Source of the DNA: Providencia alcalifaciens
GTDB taxonomy: Bacteria > Pseudomonadota > Gammaproteobacteria > Enterobacterales > Enterobacteriaceae
Assembly: GCF_915403165.1 (NCBI RefSeq)
Contig: NZ_OU659204.1
Span: forward strand, 930,001-994,000
DNA: 64,000 nucleotides
Direction of reading: 5' to 3'
The notes under the pieces were generated by a model. The model ran no database searches, was not told where the DNA came from, and saw nothing but the letters and a program-made list of their open reading frames with translations. Below are positions 11,154 to 20,624 of this stretch, one piece after another (position 1 is the stretch's first letter; every line of letters begins with the position of its first letter). A program made the translations under genes and the position numbers.

Positions 11154-11229
11154 TGGTGCCCGGACTCGGAATCGAACCAAGGACACGGGGATTTTCAATC
11201 CCCTGCTCTACCGACTGAGCTATCCGGGC
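11154..11229 (-). tRNA. tRNA-Phe (GAA)
   Basis: A 76-base tRNA on the minus strand. The acceptor arms are GCCCGGA and TCCGGGC, the D arm is GCTCAGTCGGTAGAGC, and the anticodon loop TTGAAAA reads GAA. The T arm is GGTTCGATTC, with an encoded CCA. All are canonical for enterobacterial tRNA-Phe. Confidence 0.98.
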
Positions 11230-11361
11230 AACGGAGCGTATTAAACCTGATTTAAGAGGGTGAGTCAAGGCGGTTTCTAAAAACTTTTGATTGAATGCGT
11301 TTTTTTTCAGCGTTTCAATTAATTTTTAAGCAAATCAATGCAAAAACTCACAAAAAGTGAA

Positions 11362-11399
11362 AAAAATGCCAGTAACTGTGATGGTTTACTGGCATTTTT
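11362..11399 (-). terminator. Terminator after mltC (could act in both directions)
   Basis: A stem AAAAATGCCAGTAA / TTACTGGCATTTTT has T runs on both sides. It lies 20 bases past the mltC stop and upstream of tRNA-Phe, so it separates the two minus-strand units. Confidence 0.85.
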
Positions 11400-11419
11400 A
11401 TCGCTATTTTAAGGTGTCA

Positions 11420-12493
11420 TTAGCGTAGATATTTTTTCTGCGCCTTATTCACTTTAATAAGATAGTTACGAGATTCCGCCGCAGGGTGCTTGGTAGAAAG
11501 CGTTTCGTAAACTTCCCCCGGTTCGAGGTTGTTAATACGCTGAGCCGCTTGTTTTTTATCATTGTGGAATACGCGTAGCACGCTGCCTGCGCCGCCGTTA
11601 TAAGCCGTAATAACCGCATAGCGACGTGAAGTTGGGTTACTGATATCCCCCAAATAACTATTTTGTAAGATAGCTAAGTATGCCGTCCCCGTATCAATGT
11701 TTTGCTCAGGGTCAAACAGATAACTGCGGCTTGGTACCCCAGATTTACCTTGAGAGCGGAAGACATCTTTACCGGCCGTGTTTGGCATAATTTGCATCAA
11801 GCCTAGCGCATCAGAACGGCTAACCGCGTATGGGTTGAAGCTCGATTCAATCTGCATAATTGCCAGAATCAATGATTCATCCACACCGTATTTCGCGGAA
11901 GACTTCTTAATATATGGTAGATATTTATGAGCGCGTTTATCTAAGTGGTTTGGTACCAATTGCATGGTGATCGACCAAACAATATTCATACCAGACTGTC
12001 TGCGCTGCATTTTATTGCTGATCAGATAATCTGCAAATTTAGTGGCTCGCCACTCCCAGCGAATCGGTTCGCCCGTATTATCCATCACCTGACCAAACAG
12101 GAATGGCTCTTTGCTGTAGGGAATGTCGTTAATATCAGAATAGAGGTCGATGGAATTCGGATCATCGCCCATCAATAAAGTGGTGACAATGGCTTTTTTC
12201 AGGTGTTCTGACGGCTCAACAGCGGAGATGGTCTCAACCGTGATAGTCCCTGCATCAAAGTTAATGTGGCTACGGGTACGATACTCATCGGTATATTTCA
12301 CATAATCTTTTGGCCCTGCAATGAGGACTTCTTTGATCCCCCATATATTTTCGATGTTATGAGCAAACTGCCCCATCAAAATATCAAAGCCATTGGTATC
12401 TTTGACGTAGTCGGGATTAAAGTCAGATTTCTGATTACTGGAGCAAGAAACAATCAGGGGAATCAACAATGTGAGTGCAAATAATTTTTTCAT
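11420..12493 (-). CDS. mltC: MltC, membrane-bound lytic murein transglycosylase C
   Basis: MltC is an outer-membrane lipoprotein that cleaves peptidoglycan glycan strands to 1,6-anhydro products. The protein starts [19 protein letters not shown], a signal peptide with lipobox IVSC. Then comes the MltC N-terminal domain ([19 protein letters not shown]), and a C-terminal SLT lysozyme-like domain with the catalytic Glu in [15 protein letters not shown] and the motif [11 protein letters not shown]. An in-frame GTG lies 9 bases upstream at 12502. I prefer the ATG at 12493 because it gives the standard lipoprotein start and 357 residues, close to the family length. Confidence 0.95.
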   Translation of the reverse strand: MKKLFALTLLIPLIVSCSSNQKSDFNPDYVKDTNGFDILMGQFAHNIENIWGIKEVLIAGPKDYVKYTDEYRTRSHINFDAGTITVETISAVEPSEHLKKAIVTTLLMGDDPNSIDLYSDINDIPYSKEPFLFGQVMDNTGEPIRWEWRATKFADYLISNKMQRRQSGMNIVWSITMQLVPNHLDKRAHKYLPYIKKSSAKYGVDESLILAIMQIESSFNPYAVSRSDALGLMQIMPNTAGKDVFRSQGKSGVPSRSYLFDPEQNIDTGTAYLAILQNSYLGDISNPTSRRYAVITAYNGGAGSVLRVFHNDKKQAAQRINNLEPGEVYETLSTKHPAAESRNYLIKVNKAQKKYLR

Positions 12494-12616
12494 ACGATCC
12501 ACAGTATTAATGCAAGCTAGATACTTATTTGGTCGTTTACTCTAAAACATTCAAGTTGCAGGAGGTTAGCAAACCGAGCCATGCAACTTGAGGTTTGATA
12601 GGTATAGACCTAAAAA

Positions 12617-12886
12617 CTACTTTTCTGGGGTATAGCCATCAATTTGAATATCGTGACCTTCAAATAAGAATTTCACCATTTCTTGTTCCAGCATTTTGCG
12701 ATCGTCTGGGTTCATGGTGTTTAACTTCTTTTCATTGATCAGCATGGTCTGTTTTGTCATCCATTGACTCCATGCTTCTTTCGAAATCTCATTAAAAATA
12801 CGCTTTCCTAATTCGCCTGGGTAAAGTTGGAAATCTTGCCCATCAGCATCACGTTGTAAGAAAGTGCAAAAAATGGTTCTACTCAT
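12617..12886 (-). CDS. yggX: YggX, probable Fe(2+)-trafficking protein
   Basis: YggX is a small cytoplasmic protein (89 residues) linked to iron trafficking and protection of Fe-S clusters from oxidation. It starts [16 protein letters not shown] with the single conserved cysteine at residue 7, followed by [15 protein letters not shown] and [18 protein letters not shown], diagnostic for the family. It overlaps the end of mutY by 4 bases (ATGA), so the two are translationally coupled. The pairing fits, since MutY carries a [4Fe-4S] cluster. Confidence 0.97.
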   Translation of the reverse strand: MSRTIFCTFLQRDADGQDFQLYPGELGKRIFNEISKEAWSQWMTKQTMLINEKKLNTMNPDDRKMLEQEMVKFLFEGHDIQIDGYTPEK

Positions 12887-13950
12887 TTATTTTTTCCTCG
12901 AATATCAGGTAGTAAGGCAAGTTGTTTTAGTAAACTTTCAACCGGAGTTGCGAGCCCAACGGTTGCGCCTAGGTGTAAGTTATACCAGAGTCCGTTGCCT
13001 TCATCCATGGCAGAGTTAAATGCCTGAATATTAACTTTTACAGGGATAATATCTAAATGGAAATGGCTAAATGTGTGGCGAAAAGCAATTAATTGTTCTG
13101 GCGTGTCATGTTGCAGACCAGAATCAGCCAGCCACTGAGCCAGTTGCTCATGGCTTTCAAATTGTGGGAATGCGAATAAACCACCCCAAATACCGGATGG
13201 GGGGCGCTGCTCTAGCCAAACATTATCTTGATGCTGAAGGATCAAAAACCATGCACTTTTTTCTGGAATTTTTTGCTTAGGTTTTTTCCCTGGATATTCT
13301 TGCCAAGCGTGATTAGCGTAAGCAATACAGCCGGTATTGAGTGGGCATAGTTCACATTTTGGTTTACTGCGAGTACACACCATAGCACCAAGATCCATCA
13401 TGGCTTGGTTAAAATATTCAACCTCCACTTTTGGGGTGACGTTGGTGCTGATTTCCCACAGGCGATTTTCTACCTCTTTCTTTCCCGGCCAACCCGCGAC
13501 AGCATAGCAGCGAGCAAGCACGCGTTTTACGTTACCGTCCAAAATTGGGTAATGTTGCTTTTGAGAAAGAGAGAGAATGGCACCTGCTGTTGAACGACCC
13601 ACTCCTGGAAGCGCATTCACTTCCTCAAAGGTGGTAGGAAATTCACCATTATATTGGGTGGCAATCACTTGCGCGGCTTTATGTAAATTGCGCGCTCGTG
13701 CGTAATAGCCGAGCCCTGTCCATAAATGCAGAACTTCATCAAGGGGCGCATTCGCCAGCGCGGTCACATCGGCAAAGCGTTGGGTGAATTTTTCAAAATA
13801 GGGGATGACTGTGCTGACTTGGGTCTGCTGCAACATGACTTCAGAGAGCCAAACATGATAGGAGGATTTTTCCTGCTGCCATGGCAAGGTTTTACGACCG
13901 TATTTGTGATACCACTTGAGCACTGCACTTGAGAATTGTTGAGCTTCCAT
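12883..13950 (-). CDS. mutY: MutY, adenine DNA glycosylase
   Basis: MutY removes adenine mispaired with 8-oxoguanine or guanine. The 355-residue protein has the catalytic Glu37 in [11 protein letters not shown], the helix-hairpin-helix [14 protein letters not shown] and the active-site Asp in [14 protein letters not shown]. The iron-sulfur loop C-x6-C-x2-C-x5-C ([17 protein letters not shown]) is near residue 190, and a NUDIX-like C-terminal 8-oxoG-recognition domain follows. It is the first gene of mutY-yggX and diverges from trmB across 237 bases. Confidence 0.97.
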   Translation of the reverse strand: MEAQQFSSAVLKWYHKYGRKTLPWQQEKSSYHVWLSEVMLQQTQVSTVIPYFEKFTQRFADVTALANAPLDEVLHLWTGLGYYARARNLHKAAQVIATQYNGEFPTTFEEVNALPGVGRSTAGAILSLSQKQHYPILDGNVKRVLARCYAVAGWPGKKEVENRLWEISTNVTPKVEVEYFNQAMMDLGAMVCTRSKPKCELCPLNTGCIAYANHAWQEYPGKKPKQKIPEKSAWFLILQHQDNVWLEQRPPSGIWGGLFAFPQFESHEQLAQWLADSGLQHDTPEQLIAFRHTFSHFHLDIIPVKVNIQAFNSAMDEGNGLWYNLHLGATVGLATPVESLLKQLALLPDIRGKNK

Positions 13951-14187
13951 TATTTATAATATTTTTATCGCGATTTCAGTCATGGAGAGGATTGCAACAT
14001 AGACGGTGATAGCTGTAAACCGCTTCTTGTGTAAAGTTATCCAATTATCAACTGCAAGATCCTTGAAGTTTTGCTAAACTCCCTTTCCCACCATACTTAG
14101 ATATTAATTAATTAGGTATGTTTGGTTTTTTTTATACTCTTGTTGGCACATTATCTAACTGGACAACGAATTTTTTAGAACTTTATT

Positions 14188-14904
14188 ATGATCAATAACG
14201 TTATCTCCCCCGAATATAATGAAGAAGGGCGGGTTATGCGCCGTGTCCGTAGTTTTGTCCGCCGTCAAGGGCGTCTGACAAAACGTCAGGAAGAGGCATT
14301 AGAAAGCGAATGGGCAGAAATGGGGATCGATTTTGTTAACGAACCCTTTGATTTCGCAAAACTATTTAATAATTCAAATCCAGTCACTCTGGAAATTGGA
14401 TTTGGAATGGGCACCTCATTAGTGACGATGGCAGCACAAAACCCAGATCAAAACTTTCTGGGGATTGAAGTGCATGCACCGGGCGTTGGGGCTTGTTTGG
14501 CATCAGCAAAAGAAGAGAACATCACCAACCTACGCGTGATGTGCCACGATGCCATTGAAGTTTTAGACTTCATGATCCCGAGCGGCAGCTTAGCAATGGT
14601 TCAGTTATTCTTCCCTGATCCTTGGCATAAAGCGAAACACAATAAACGTCGTATTGTGCAGGTGCCTTTTGCAGAAAAAATTCGCAGTAAATTAATTGAT
14701 GGTGGTGTATTCCACATGGCGACAGATTGGGAACCTTATGCAGAACATATGCTTGAGGTAATGACCAGCGTGGCTGGGTATGAAAACGTATCCACGTCAG
14801 GGGACTACGTTCCTCGTCCAGAATCAAGACCAGAAACAAAGTTTGAAAAGCGCGGCCAGCGGTTAGGGCACGGTGTATGGGATTTAATGTTTAAGAGGGT
14901 TTAA
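14188..14904 (+). CDS. trmB: TrmB, tRNA (guanine-N7)-methyltransferase
   Basis: TrmB methylates N7 of G46 in the variable loop of tRNAs using S-adenosylmethionine. At 238 residues it matches E. coli TrmB. The SAM-binding motif is [13 protein letters not shown] (about residues 70-80), and the catalytic/tRNA motif is [20 protein letters not shown], with [14 protein letters not shown] after it. It diverges from mutY and is followed by yggL after 2 bases. Confidence 0.97.
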   Translation: MINNVISPEYNEEGRVMRRVRSFVRRQGRLTKRQEEALESEWAEMGIDFVNEPFDFAKLFNNSNPVTLEIGFGMGTSLVTMAAQNPDQNFLGIEVHAPGVGACLASAKEENITNLRVMCHDAIEVLDFMIPSGSLAMVQLFFPDPWHKAKHNKRRIVQVPFAEKIRSKLIDGGVFHMATDWEPYAEHMLEVMTSVAGYENVSTSGDYVPRPESRPETKFEKRGQRLGHGVWDLMFKRV

Positions 14905-14906
14905 TC

Positions 14907-15236
14907 ATGGCTAAACAACAACGTAGTCGCCGTTTACGTAAAAAAATGCGTTTGGACGAGTTCCAAGAATTAGGTTTCATTGTTAAGTGGAACTTTAAAG
15001 AAGGCACGCCAATCGAAGAAGTGGACAGCGTCGTTGACCAACTGATTGCTGAAGCTATCGAGCCAAACGGTCTGGCATTTGAAGCTAGCGGCTACATGAA
15101 CTGGGAAGGGATTGTTTGCCTGCAGAAAATTGGTAAATGTACCGAAGAACACCGTCAAATCGTTGAAAACTGGCTAAAATCAAAAGGGATGAACGACGTT
15201 GTTGTTTCTGAACTGTTTGATGTTTGGTGGGAATAA
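14907..15236 (+). CDS. yggL: YggL, DUF469 family small protein
   Basis: A 109-residue member of the YggL/DUF469 family. It starts with a highly basic stretch (MAKQQRSRRLRKKMRLDEFQ) and ends SELFDVWWE. The family has been linked to 50S ribosome binding or maturation, but the molecular role is not settled. It starts 2 bases after trmB, so the two form an operon, which fits an RNA-related job. A strong hairpin terminator follows. Confidence 0.93.
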   Translation: MAKQQRSRRLRKKMRLDEFQELGFIVKWNFKEGTPIEEVDSVVDQLIAEAIEPNGLAFEASGYMNWEGIVCLQKIGKCTEEHRQIVENWLKSKGMNDVVVSELFDVWWE

Positions 15237-15256
15237 TAACTAGTTTGATTATTAAT

Positions 15257-15286
15257 AAAGGCATCCAATTGGATGCCTTTGTTTTC
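15257..15286 (+). terminator. Terminator of the trmB-yggL operon
   Basis: A perfect palindrome, AAAGGCATCCAA / TTGGATGCCTTT, is followed by GTTTTCT, 20 bases after the yggL stop. It spans the ATG at 15273, which could otherwise be mistaken for the start of the downstream glutaminase gene. Confidence 0.9.
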
Positions 15287-15314
15287 TAAAGTAATCCATT
15301 CTGGAGCAAAACAC

Positions 15315-16241
15315 TTGAGCACCCAGTTTTCTGACCAATTACTGCATGATATTTTGGAGCAAGTCCGCCCCCTGATAGGTCAAGGGAAGGTGGCAGACTA
15401 CATACCGGCGCTTGGCGGTATTTCTTCACATCATTTGGGGATAGCGGTTCATACCGCTGAGGACGATATTTTCACTGCTGGAGATGCAAGAAAACGTTTC
15501 TCAGTTCAATCCATTTCTAAGGTTCTGAGCTTAACCTTGGCAATGACGCGCTACGAAGAGCAAGAAATTTGGAGTCGTGTTGGTAAAGAGCCATCAGGAC
15601 TGCCGTTCAACTCATTGATTCAGATAGAAATGGAGAAGGGCATTCCTCGCAACCCCTTTATCAATGCCGGCGCGATAGTGATTGCCGACATGCTGCAATC
15701 TCGTTTGAGTGCACCAAAACAGCGGATGCTGGAGTTTGTCCGAAAACTCGCTTGCGAACCCGACATTAGCTACGATATAAATGTCGCTCGCTCAGAAATG
15801 GAACATGCTAGCCGTAATGCGGCTATCGCGTATTTAATGAAATCTTTTGGCAATTTTGATAATGATGTTTTAACGGTTTTAGAAACTTATTTTCATTATT
15901 GTTCTCTAAGTATGAATTGTGTCGAACTGGCTAGGTGTTTTACCTATTTAATGAATCAAGGTGAGTCGCCTTGTTCGATAGACCCAATTATCACGCCGCT
16001 ACAATCTCGACAAATCAATGCGTTAATGATGACTTGTGGTATGTACGATGGTTCCGGTGAATTTGCGTTTCGTATTGGAATGCCCGGTAAATCAGGCGTC
16101 GGTGGCGGTATTGTGTGTGTGGTTCCTAACCAATTTACGGTGGCAGTATGGTCACCGGAATTAGATTCAGCCGGAAACTCTTTGGTTGGTTGCGCCGCCT
16201 TGGAGCTTTTATCGAAACGAATTGGACGTTCTGTTTTCTAA
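15315..16241 (+). CDS. glsB: Glutaminase (GlsA/GlsB family), probable TTG start
   Basis: This serine-dependent beta-lactamase-fold glutaminase hydrolyses L-glutamine to glutamate and ammonia. The catalytic S-x-x-K is [13 protein letters not shown] near residue 60, and family blocks [34 protein letters not shown] and PAKSGVGGG-like [11 protein letters not shown] follow. The frame is open to an ATG at 15273, but that codon lies inside the yggL terminator hairpin. A TTG at 15315 has GGAG at 15303-15306 and gives exactly 308 residues, the length of E. coli GlsB, so I chose it. The position after yggL is close to a YneH/GlsB ortholog; the isozyme number is less certain than the function. Confidence 0.88.
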   Translation: MSTQFSDQLLHDILEQVRPLIGQGKVADYIPALGGISSHHLGIAVHTAEDDIFTAGDARKRFSVQSISKVLSLTLAMTRYEEQEIWSRVGKEPSGLPFNSLIQIEMEKGIPRNPFINAGAIVIADMLQSRLSAPKQRMLEFVRKLACEPDISYDINVARSEMEHASRNAAIAYLMKSFGNFDNDVLTVLETYFHYCSLSMNCVELARCFTYLMNQGESPCSIDPIITPLQSRQINALMMTCGMYDGSGEFAFRIGMPGKSGVGGGIVCVVPNQFTVAVWSPELDSAGNSLVGCAALELLSKRIGRSVF

Positions 16242-16283
16242 TTACCTCTCAACAAATATAGAGGTAATCGACGAGGAGATTTT

Positions 16284-17015
16284 ATGTTACGCCGTACTTT
16301 AATTGCGTTTTCATTACTGGCCTGCGCCACCAGCCAAGCGGCGGATTACAACTGCTCGGTAACCCCTAAAGACGACATTTTTATGACGCCTGATAATGTT
16401 CAAGTCGTCGGTCGTAGTGGGGATTTAAAAATCACCCCAAATGGTGATGTCACGCTGAATGGTCAAAAAGTTGCACTGACCTCTGAGCAACAACAGCAAG
16501 CATTGCGTTATCAATCGGCCATCCGCCAGGATTTACCGTGGATCAAAAAAGAATCTGAAGAGAAATTAGCGGCATCGCGTAAATCCCTCGATAAAGTGGT
16601 GGTTAAAGTGATTGGTAGCGATAGCAATATTCGCAACCGCTTGACTAAGCTTGAAAAAGATTTAAACGGTCAAATTAACCAAATCATTGAGACTCGTTCA
16701 AACGGCTATGCTTTCTACCATGAAGGTATCAAGAAAGTGGAAGCTTCGGGGCGTGAATTAGTCAATGAAAGCTTAGGTGGGATTTTACAAGACAGTATCA
16801 ATGAAATGGGGCGCAAACAGTTACTTGCTGGCGGTGATACCAACAAAATGCTGCAAGGTATGCTAGGTAGCCTTGGTGGGTTACAGCAAGAAATTGATAG
16901 CGAATGGAAAAATCAAGAAAACAGCTTCCAGCAGTTTGGTCAGCAAGTCTGTTCTAAAGTCACTTCATTAGAGCAGCAACGTATTAGCTTACTGAATTCA
17001 ATTAACGGTAAATAA
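16284..17015 (+). CDS. yggN: YggN, DUF2884 family periplasmic protein
   Basis: A 243-residue exported protein of unknown function, of the YggN/DUF2884 family. It has a signal peptide MLRRTLIAFSLLACATSQA with likely cleavage before ADYNCS. Then comes a small beta region (ITPNGDVTLNGQKVALTSEQ) and a long, charged, mostly helical C-terminal half. Two cysteines (CSVTP near the mature N terminus and QQVCSKV near the end) could form a periplasmic disulfide. A GACGAGGAG ribosome site supports the start. It follows the glutaminase by 42 bases. Confidence 0.88.
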   Translation: MLRRTLIAFSLLACATSQAADYNCSVTPKDDIFMTPDNVQVVGRSGDLKITPNGDVTLNGQKVALTSEQQQQALRYQSAIRQDLPWIKKESEEKLAASRKSLDKVVVKVIGSDSNIRNRLTKLEKDLNGQINQIIETRSNGYAFYHEGIKKVEASGRELVNESLGGILQDSINEMGRKQLLAGGDTNKMLQGMLGSLGGLQQEIDSEWKNQENSFQQFGQQVCSKVTSLEQQRISLLNSINGK

Positions 17016-17057
17016 TTCAGATAGTTTGATATGCCCTCAAAGCTATCATCCGTAATG

Positions 17058-17094
17058 AAAGGCAGTAATAGGGAGACTTATTGCTGCCTTTTGC
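17058..17094 (+). terminator. Terminator after yggN
   Basis: A 13-base-pair stem AAAGGCAGTAATA / TATTGCTGCCTTT (one G-T wobble) with an 8-base loop, followed by a short T run, lies 43 bases past yggN. Confidence 0.8.
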
Positions 17095-17140
17095 ATTAAA
17101 AACCTCTTCAAACCATGACAGCATTAACATAAATAAAAAC

Positions 17141-17159
17141 AATATTAAGAATCATTATC
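17141..17159 (+). promoter_or_regulatory. Probable Fur box upstream of the siderophore-binding protein gene
   Basis: The 19-base sequence matches the Fur consensus GATAATGATAATCATTATC at 15 positions by my count, and the right half AATCATTATC is perfect. It lies 72 bases before the start of a periplasmic siderophore-binding protein, so iron repression is a reasonable inference. Confidence 0.75.
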
Positions 17160-17230
17160 ATTTAATTGACTTATGAGTAACTCTCCTTAGAATGCAGGTT
17201 TGGCTTAACGACTAAATGGGTGTTATTCAT

Positions 17231-18181
17231 ATGAAAAAGTTTATTCCAGCGGTACTGGTTTCGATCCTGTCATTCTCCGCACCTTACGCACTGAGTGCTG
17301 AATCAGCTGCATTTACGCCAAACGCAATCACTGCACAAGGTGCTGAAAAAGTCACGGTTAAACACCTTTCCGGTGAAACGGAAGTGGTTAAAAAACCACA
17401 GAAAGTGGTTCTGTTTGACTTCGGTATTTATGACTCAATGCAAAAACTGGGGTTAGGGGACAAGGTTGTTGCTCTGCCGATGGGTAATGCACCTGCTTAT
17501 GTAAAAGCGGGCATTCCTGCGACAGTCAAAAATGCAGGCGGCATGAAGGAACCAAACTTAGCTGAGATCGCTGCACTGAAACCCGATTTAATCGTGATCA
17601 CGGGTCGCCAAGGTAAATCTTACGACGCATTATCAAAAATTGCCCCGACGCTGAATTTAGGCTCTGACAGCAAAAATTATATTGAGTCCGTGAAAGCCAA
17701 CATTCGTTTAATTGGTGATTTATACGGTGACCAAAAAGCGGTGGACGAGCAACTGGCTCAGTTGGATAAAACCATTGCAGAAGCCCAGAAAAAAGCGGCT
17801 GCATCCAATAAAAAAGTGCTGGTCTTACTGCACAATGACGGCAAATTAATCCCAAATAACCAAGCGGTTGTTTACGATGTGGTTAAAGCACAGCGTGCAG
17901 AATTACCCGTTCAAGCAGATGCAGACAAATCCAAACGCCGTGTGGTGGATACAAAAACTATCGCACAAGCGAACCCTGATGTGATTTTGATTGTGGATCG
18001 CAGTGAAGCGATTGGCGCAGGTAAATTGGAAAAAACGGTGTTTGAAGACCAAAATATCCAAGAAACCAAAGCGTATAAAGATGGCAAAATTACCTATTTG
18101 CAATCTGATTTGTGGTATCTCTCCGGTGGTGGTTTAGTCAGCCTCACCGAGCAAATCGATGCAGTCACCAAAGCACTGTAA
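17231..18181 (+). CDS. Periplasmic siderophore/iron-complex binding protein (FatB/YclQ/CeuE type)
   Basis: A class III periplasmic binding protein (Peripla_BP_2) for a ferric siderophore or similar iron complex. The signal peptide is MKKFIPAVLVSILSFSAPYA, cleaved near LSA. The TroA-like domain follows, with KVVLFDFGIYDSMQKLGLGD, MKEPNLAEIAALKPDLIVITGRQ, a long bridging helix and DVILIVDRSEAIGAG. I chose the ATG at 17231 over one 15 bases earlier because it starts the signal peptide with MKK. There is no lipobox, unlike Gram-positive homologues. No permease, ATPase or TonB receptor genes are adjacent. The exact ligand cannot be told from sequence. Confidence 0.87.
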   Translation: MKKFIPAVLVSILSFSAPYALSAESAAFTPNAITAQGAEKVTVKHLSGETEVVKKPQKVVLFDFGIYDSMQKLGLGDKVVALPMGNAPAYVKAGIPATVKNAGGMKEPNLAEIAALKPDLIVITGRQGKSYDALSKIAPTLNLGSDSKNYIESVKANIRLIGDLYGDQKAVDEQLAQLDKTIAEAQKKAAASNKKVLVLLHNDGKLIPNNQAVVYDVVKAQRAELPVQADADKSKRRVVDTKTIAQANPDVILIVDRSEAIGAGKLEKTVFEDQNIQETKAYKDGKITYLQSDLWYLSGGGLVSLTEQIDAVTKAL

Positions 18182-18232
18182 TCGGTAGATTGTTATTTTC
18201 GTTTATTACCCCTGTTTATTATCTTTAGTAAA

Positions 18233-18263
18233 AAGAAAAGCCAGCATTAAGCTGGCTTTTCTT
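18233..18263. terminator. Bidirectional terminator between the binding-protein gene and hemW
   Basis: AAGAAAAGCCAGC-ATTAA-GCTGGCTTTTCTT forms a 13-base-pair stem with A and T runs on either side. It lies between convergent genes and can end both transcripts. Confidence 0.87.
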
Positions 18264-18278
18264 ATGGAAAAATAGAAA

Positions 18279-19418
18279 TCACTCTTCCCCTAAAAATAGC
18301 TCCAGTAGGGAGTTTAAGAATAATTTTCCATGTTCGGTAATTTGCCATTCATCAGCGGTTTCTGAGATATAACCTTTGGCTAAGGCTTCATCGATAGCAG
18401 GGCGAACCACAGACTCTGCCAGACCGGTATATTCAGTAAATTCACGGCGAGGCATCGCTTCAAGTAACCGGAAACGATTCATAAAATACTCAAATGGGCG
18501 GTCTTCGTTCTCAACATTATATTGATTATCAAGATAACGACCTTCCATATAACCTCGTGGATGTTTGGTTTTGACAGTTCGTAAAATCTGCCCATCGGTT
18601 GAGGTAATTTTACCGTGTGCGCCACAGCCGATACCCAGATAATCCCCAAAACGCCAATAGTTAAGGTTATGTTCGCACTGATAACCCGCTTTGGCATAGG
18701 CGGAAGTCTCATATTGCTGATAGCCTGCCGCTGCCAGTAATTTATGCCCTTCGGTGTAGATATCCCATAGGGTATCGTCATCCGGCAAACGCGGCGGGCG
18801 AGAACCAAACTGCGTATTCGGCTCAATGGTTAGCTGGTACCAAGAAAGGTGAGGCGGAGCGAGTTCGATAGCTTGGCGTAAATCTGATAACCCTTCGTCG
18901 CGAGTTTGTGATGGTAAGCCGTGCATTAAATCCAAATTAAAACTGCGTAGATTTAAGTTGGTGGCGAGCTGAGCGGCGCGCTTGGCTTCGTTGGGACCAT
19001 GAATGCGCCCCAACATGATCAGTTTGTCGTCTCCGAAGCTTTGCACTCCGATGGAGATGCGGTTGATCCCCGCGGCTTGGTAGCCTGCAAAGCGGTCAGC
19101 TTCCACGGTGCCGGGGTTGGCTTCCATGGTGACTTCCGCATCAGGGTCTAAATTCACCCGCTGACGAACGCCATCCATCAACATCTGCATGGATTCAGCG
19201 GTTAATAAGCTCGGTGTACCGCCACCAATAAAGATAGTTTTGACGGGACGGATGCCAATCAGCGCCGCATCTTTATCAAGGTCGCTAAGCAAGTGTTCAA
19301 CATACTCAGTTTGGGGAATTTCTCCTTTAAGAGTATGTGAGTTGAAATCACAATACGGGCACTTTTGTACACACCAAGGAATGTGGATATACAAGCTTAA
19401 TGGAGGAAGCTTAAGCAT
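18279..19418 (-). CDS. hemW: HemW, radical SAM heme chaperone
   Basis: HemW is a radical SAM protein related to the oxygen-independent coproporphyrinogen oxidase HemN, now regarded as a heme-binding chaperone that inserts heme into respiratory enzymes. The [4Fe-4S] motif C-x3-C-x2-C is [12 protein letters not shown] at residues 15-26. [15 protein letters not shown] and RISIGVQSF follow, with a HemN-type C-terminal domain. The length of 379 fits the family. It lacks the extra N-terminal region of true HemN. It overlaps the end of rdgB by 8 bases and is the last gene of that operon. Confidence 0.95.
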   Translation of the reverse strand: MLKLPPLSLYIHIPWCVQKCPYCDFNSHTLKGEIPQTEYVEHLLSDLDKDAALIGIRPVKTIFIGGGTPSLLTAESMQMLMDGVRQRVNLDPDAEVTMEANPGTVEADRFAGYQAAGINRISIGVQSFGDDKLIMLGRIHGPNEAKRAAQLATNLNLRSFNLDLMHGLPSQTRDEGLSDLRQAIELAPPHLSWYQLTIEPNTQFGSRPPRLPDDDTLWDIYTEGHKLLAAAGYQQYETSAYAKAGYQCEHNLNYWRFGDYLGIGCGAHGKITSTDGQILRTVKTKHPRGYMEGRYLDNQYNVENEDRPFEYFMNRFRLLEAMPRREFTEYTGLAESVVRPAIDEALAKGYISETADEWQITEHGKLFLNSLLELFLGEE

Positions 19419-20004
19419 TTTTTAGGGCATCCAACATCATCGCAAGGGCTTTACCGCGGTGTGATACCGCTTGTTTTTCGGCTTTGGTCAGTTCTGCAGA
19501 AGTGCAACCTAATTCTGGCACGTAGAAAATTGGGTCATAGCCAAAGCCACCTTGCCCCTTCGCTTCACGGGTTAATACGCCGTGCCAGCGACCATGAAAC
19601 ACTAACGGCGTCGGGTCTTCCGCATGGCGCAGATACACTAACACGCAGTTAAATTGCGCTTGGCGTTGGTCATCCGGTACATCTTTCATGGCATCGAGCA
19701 GCTTATCGAGGTTTTGCTGGTCGGTCGCATCTTCACCCGCATAGCGCGCAGAGTAAATCCCCGGCGCACCACCTAAAGCATCCACAGAAATACCGGAATC
19801 ATCGGCGATGGCGGGTAAGCCTGTTTGTGCCGCAGCATGGCGAGCTTTTAATATTGCGTTCTCGATAAAGGTTAATCCGGTCTCTTCCGCGGACTCAACG
19901 CCAAGGCTGGTTTGAGCGACGATATCCATGCCGAATTCGCGAAGTAAATCCGCTAATTCATTAACTTTGCCCGGGTTACCTGTGGCTAATACAACTTGTT
20001 GCAT
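19411..20004 (-). CDS. rdgB: RdgB, XTP/dITP/ITP pyrophosphatase
   Basis: RdgB removes non-canonical purine triphosphates (dITP, dXTP) from the nucleotide pool, preventing their incorporation into DNA. The HAM1 family signature [16 protein letters not shown] is at the N terminus. [24 protein letters not shown] carries the catalytic Asp in the middle (part shown), and [12 protein letters not shown] is near the C terminus. The 197 residues match E. coli. It lies 15 bases after yggT and is coupled to hemW. Confidence 0.96.
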   Translation of the reverse strand: MQQVVLATGNPGKVNELADLLREFGMDIVAQTSLGVESAEETGLTFIENAILKARHAAAQTGLPAIADDSGISVDALGGAPGIYSARYAGEDATDQQNLDKLLDAMKDVPDDQRQAQFNCVLVYLRHAEDPTPLVFHGRWHGVLTREAKGQGGFGYDPIFYVPELGCTSAELTKAEKQAVSHRGKALAMMLDALKNA

Positions 20005-20019
20005 CGTTTCTCTCTTCCC

Positions 20020-20604
20020 TTACATAATGCCGACAGAGAACAGCATGGCGGTTAACGCAGGGTCAATCATTAAAGAGACATCGACACGTAAGTAGTTCAG
20101 GGCGATCAAAATAAACATCACAATCATCGCGGAGAAATCTAACCCGCCCATGGCTGGGATAATGCGACGAATCGGTGCCATTAATGGTTCAGTTAATTGG
20201 AACAGTAAATAATCGACAGGATTACGGCCTTGGCTGACCCAGCTTAAAATGGCGCGAATTAAGATCATCCAGAAAATCAATTTACCGATATAAGTCAGTA
20301 AGAGAATTAATCCCATAGGCAGTAAGGTCAGACCGATGGCCGGCAGCATGTTGGTGGCCCACATACCAAAGATAATGTCAGCAATTGCCAGTATAAATGC
20401 CACCAGCAGGGTTGCGGTATCAATGGAGCCAACGGATGGAATTAGGCGACGTAAAGGCCCTACGATAGGCTGAGTGGCTTTAACCACAAACTGTGAGAAC
20501 GGATTATAGAAATCGGCGCGAACGCATTGCATCCATACTCTGAGCAGAAGCACAAAGATGTACAGTTGAATCAGGGTGGTAACAACAAAAACGATAGTCT
20601 GCAT
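20020..20604 (-). CDS. yggT: YggT family inner-membrane protein
   Basis: A 194-residue integral membrane protein made of two tandem YggT repeats, each with a pair of hydrophobic helices and the motif NPFSQFVVKATQPIVGPLRR in the first and NPVDYLLFQLTEPLMAPIRR in the second, both followed by IP-x-G-x-D. The family has been tied to osmotic or K+ stress tolerance; the mechanism is unknown. In E. coli yggU follows, but here only 15 bases separate yggT from rdgB, so yggU is absent at this position. Confidence 0.92.
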   Translation of the reverse strand: MQTIVFVVTTLIQLYIFVLLLRVWMQCVRADFYNPFSQFVVKATQPIVGPLRRLIPSVGSIDTATLLVAFILAIADIIFGMWATNMLPAIGLTLLPMGLILLLTYIGKLIFWMILIRAILSWVSQGRNPVDYLLFQLTEPLMAPIRRIIPAMGGLDFSAMIVMFILIALNYLRVDVSLMIDPALTAMLFSVGIM

Positions 20605-20624
20605 GGCTTATCCCAAAAAATAAA

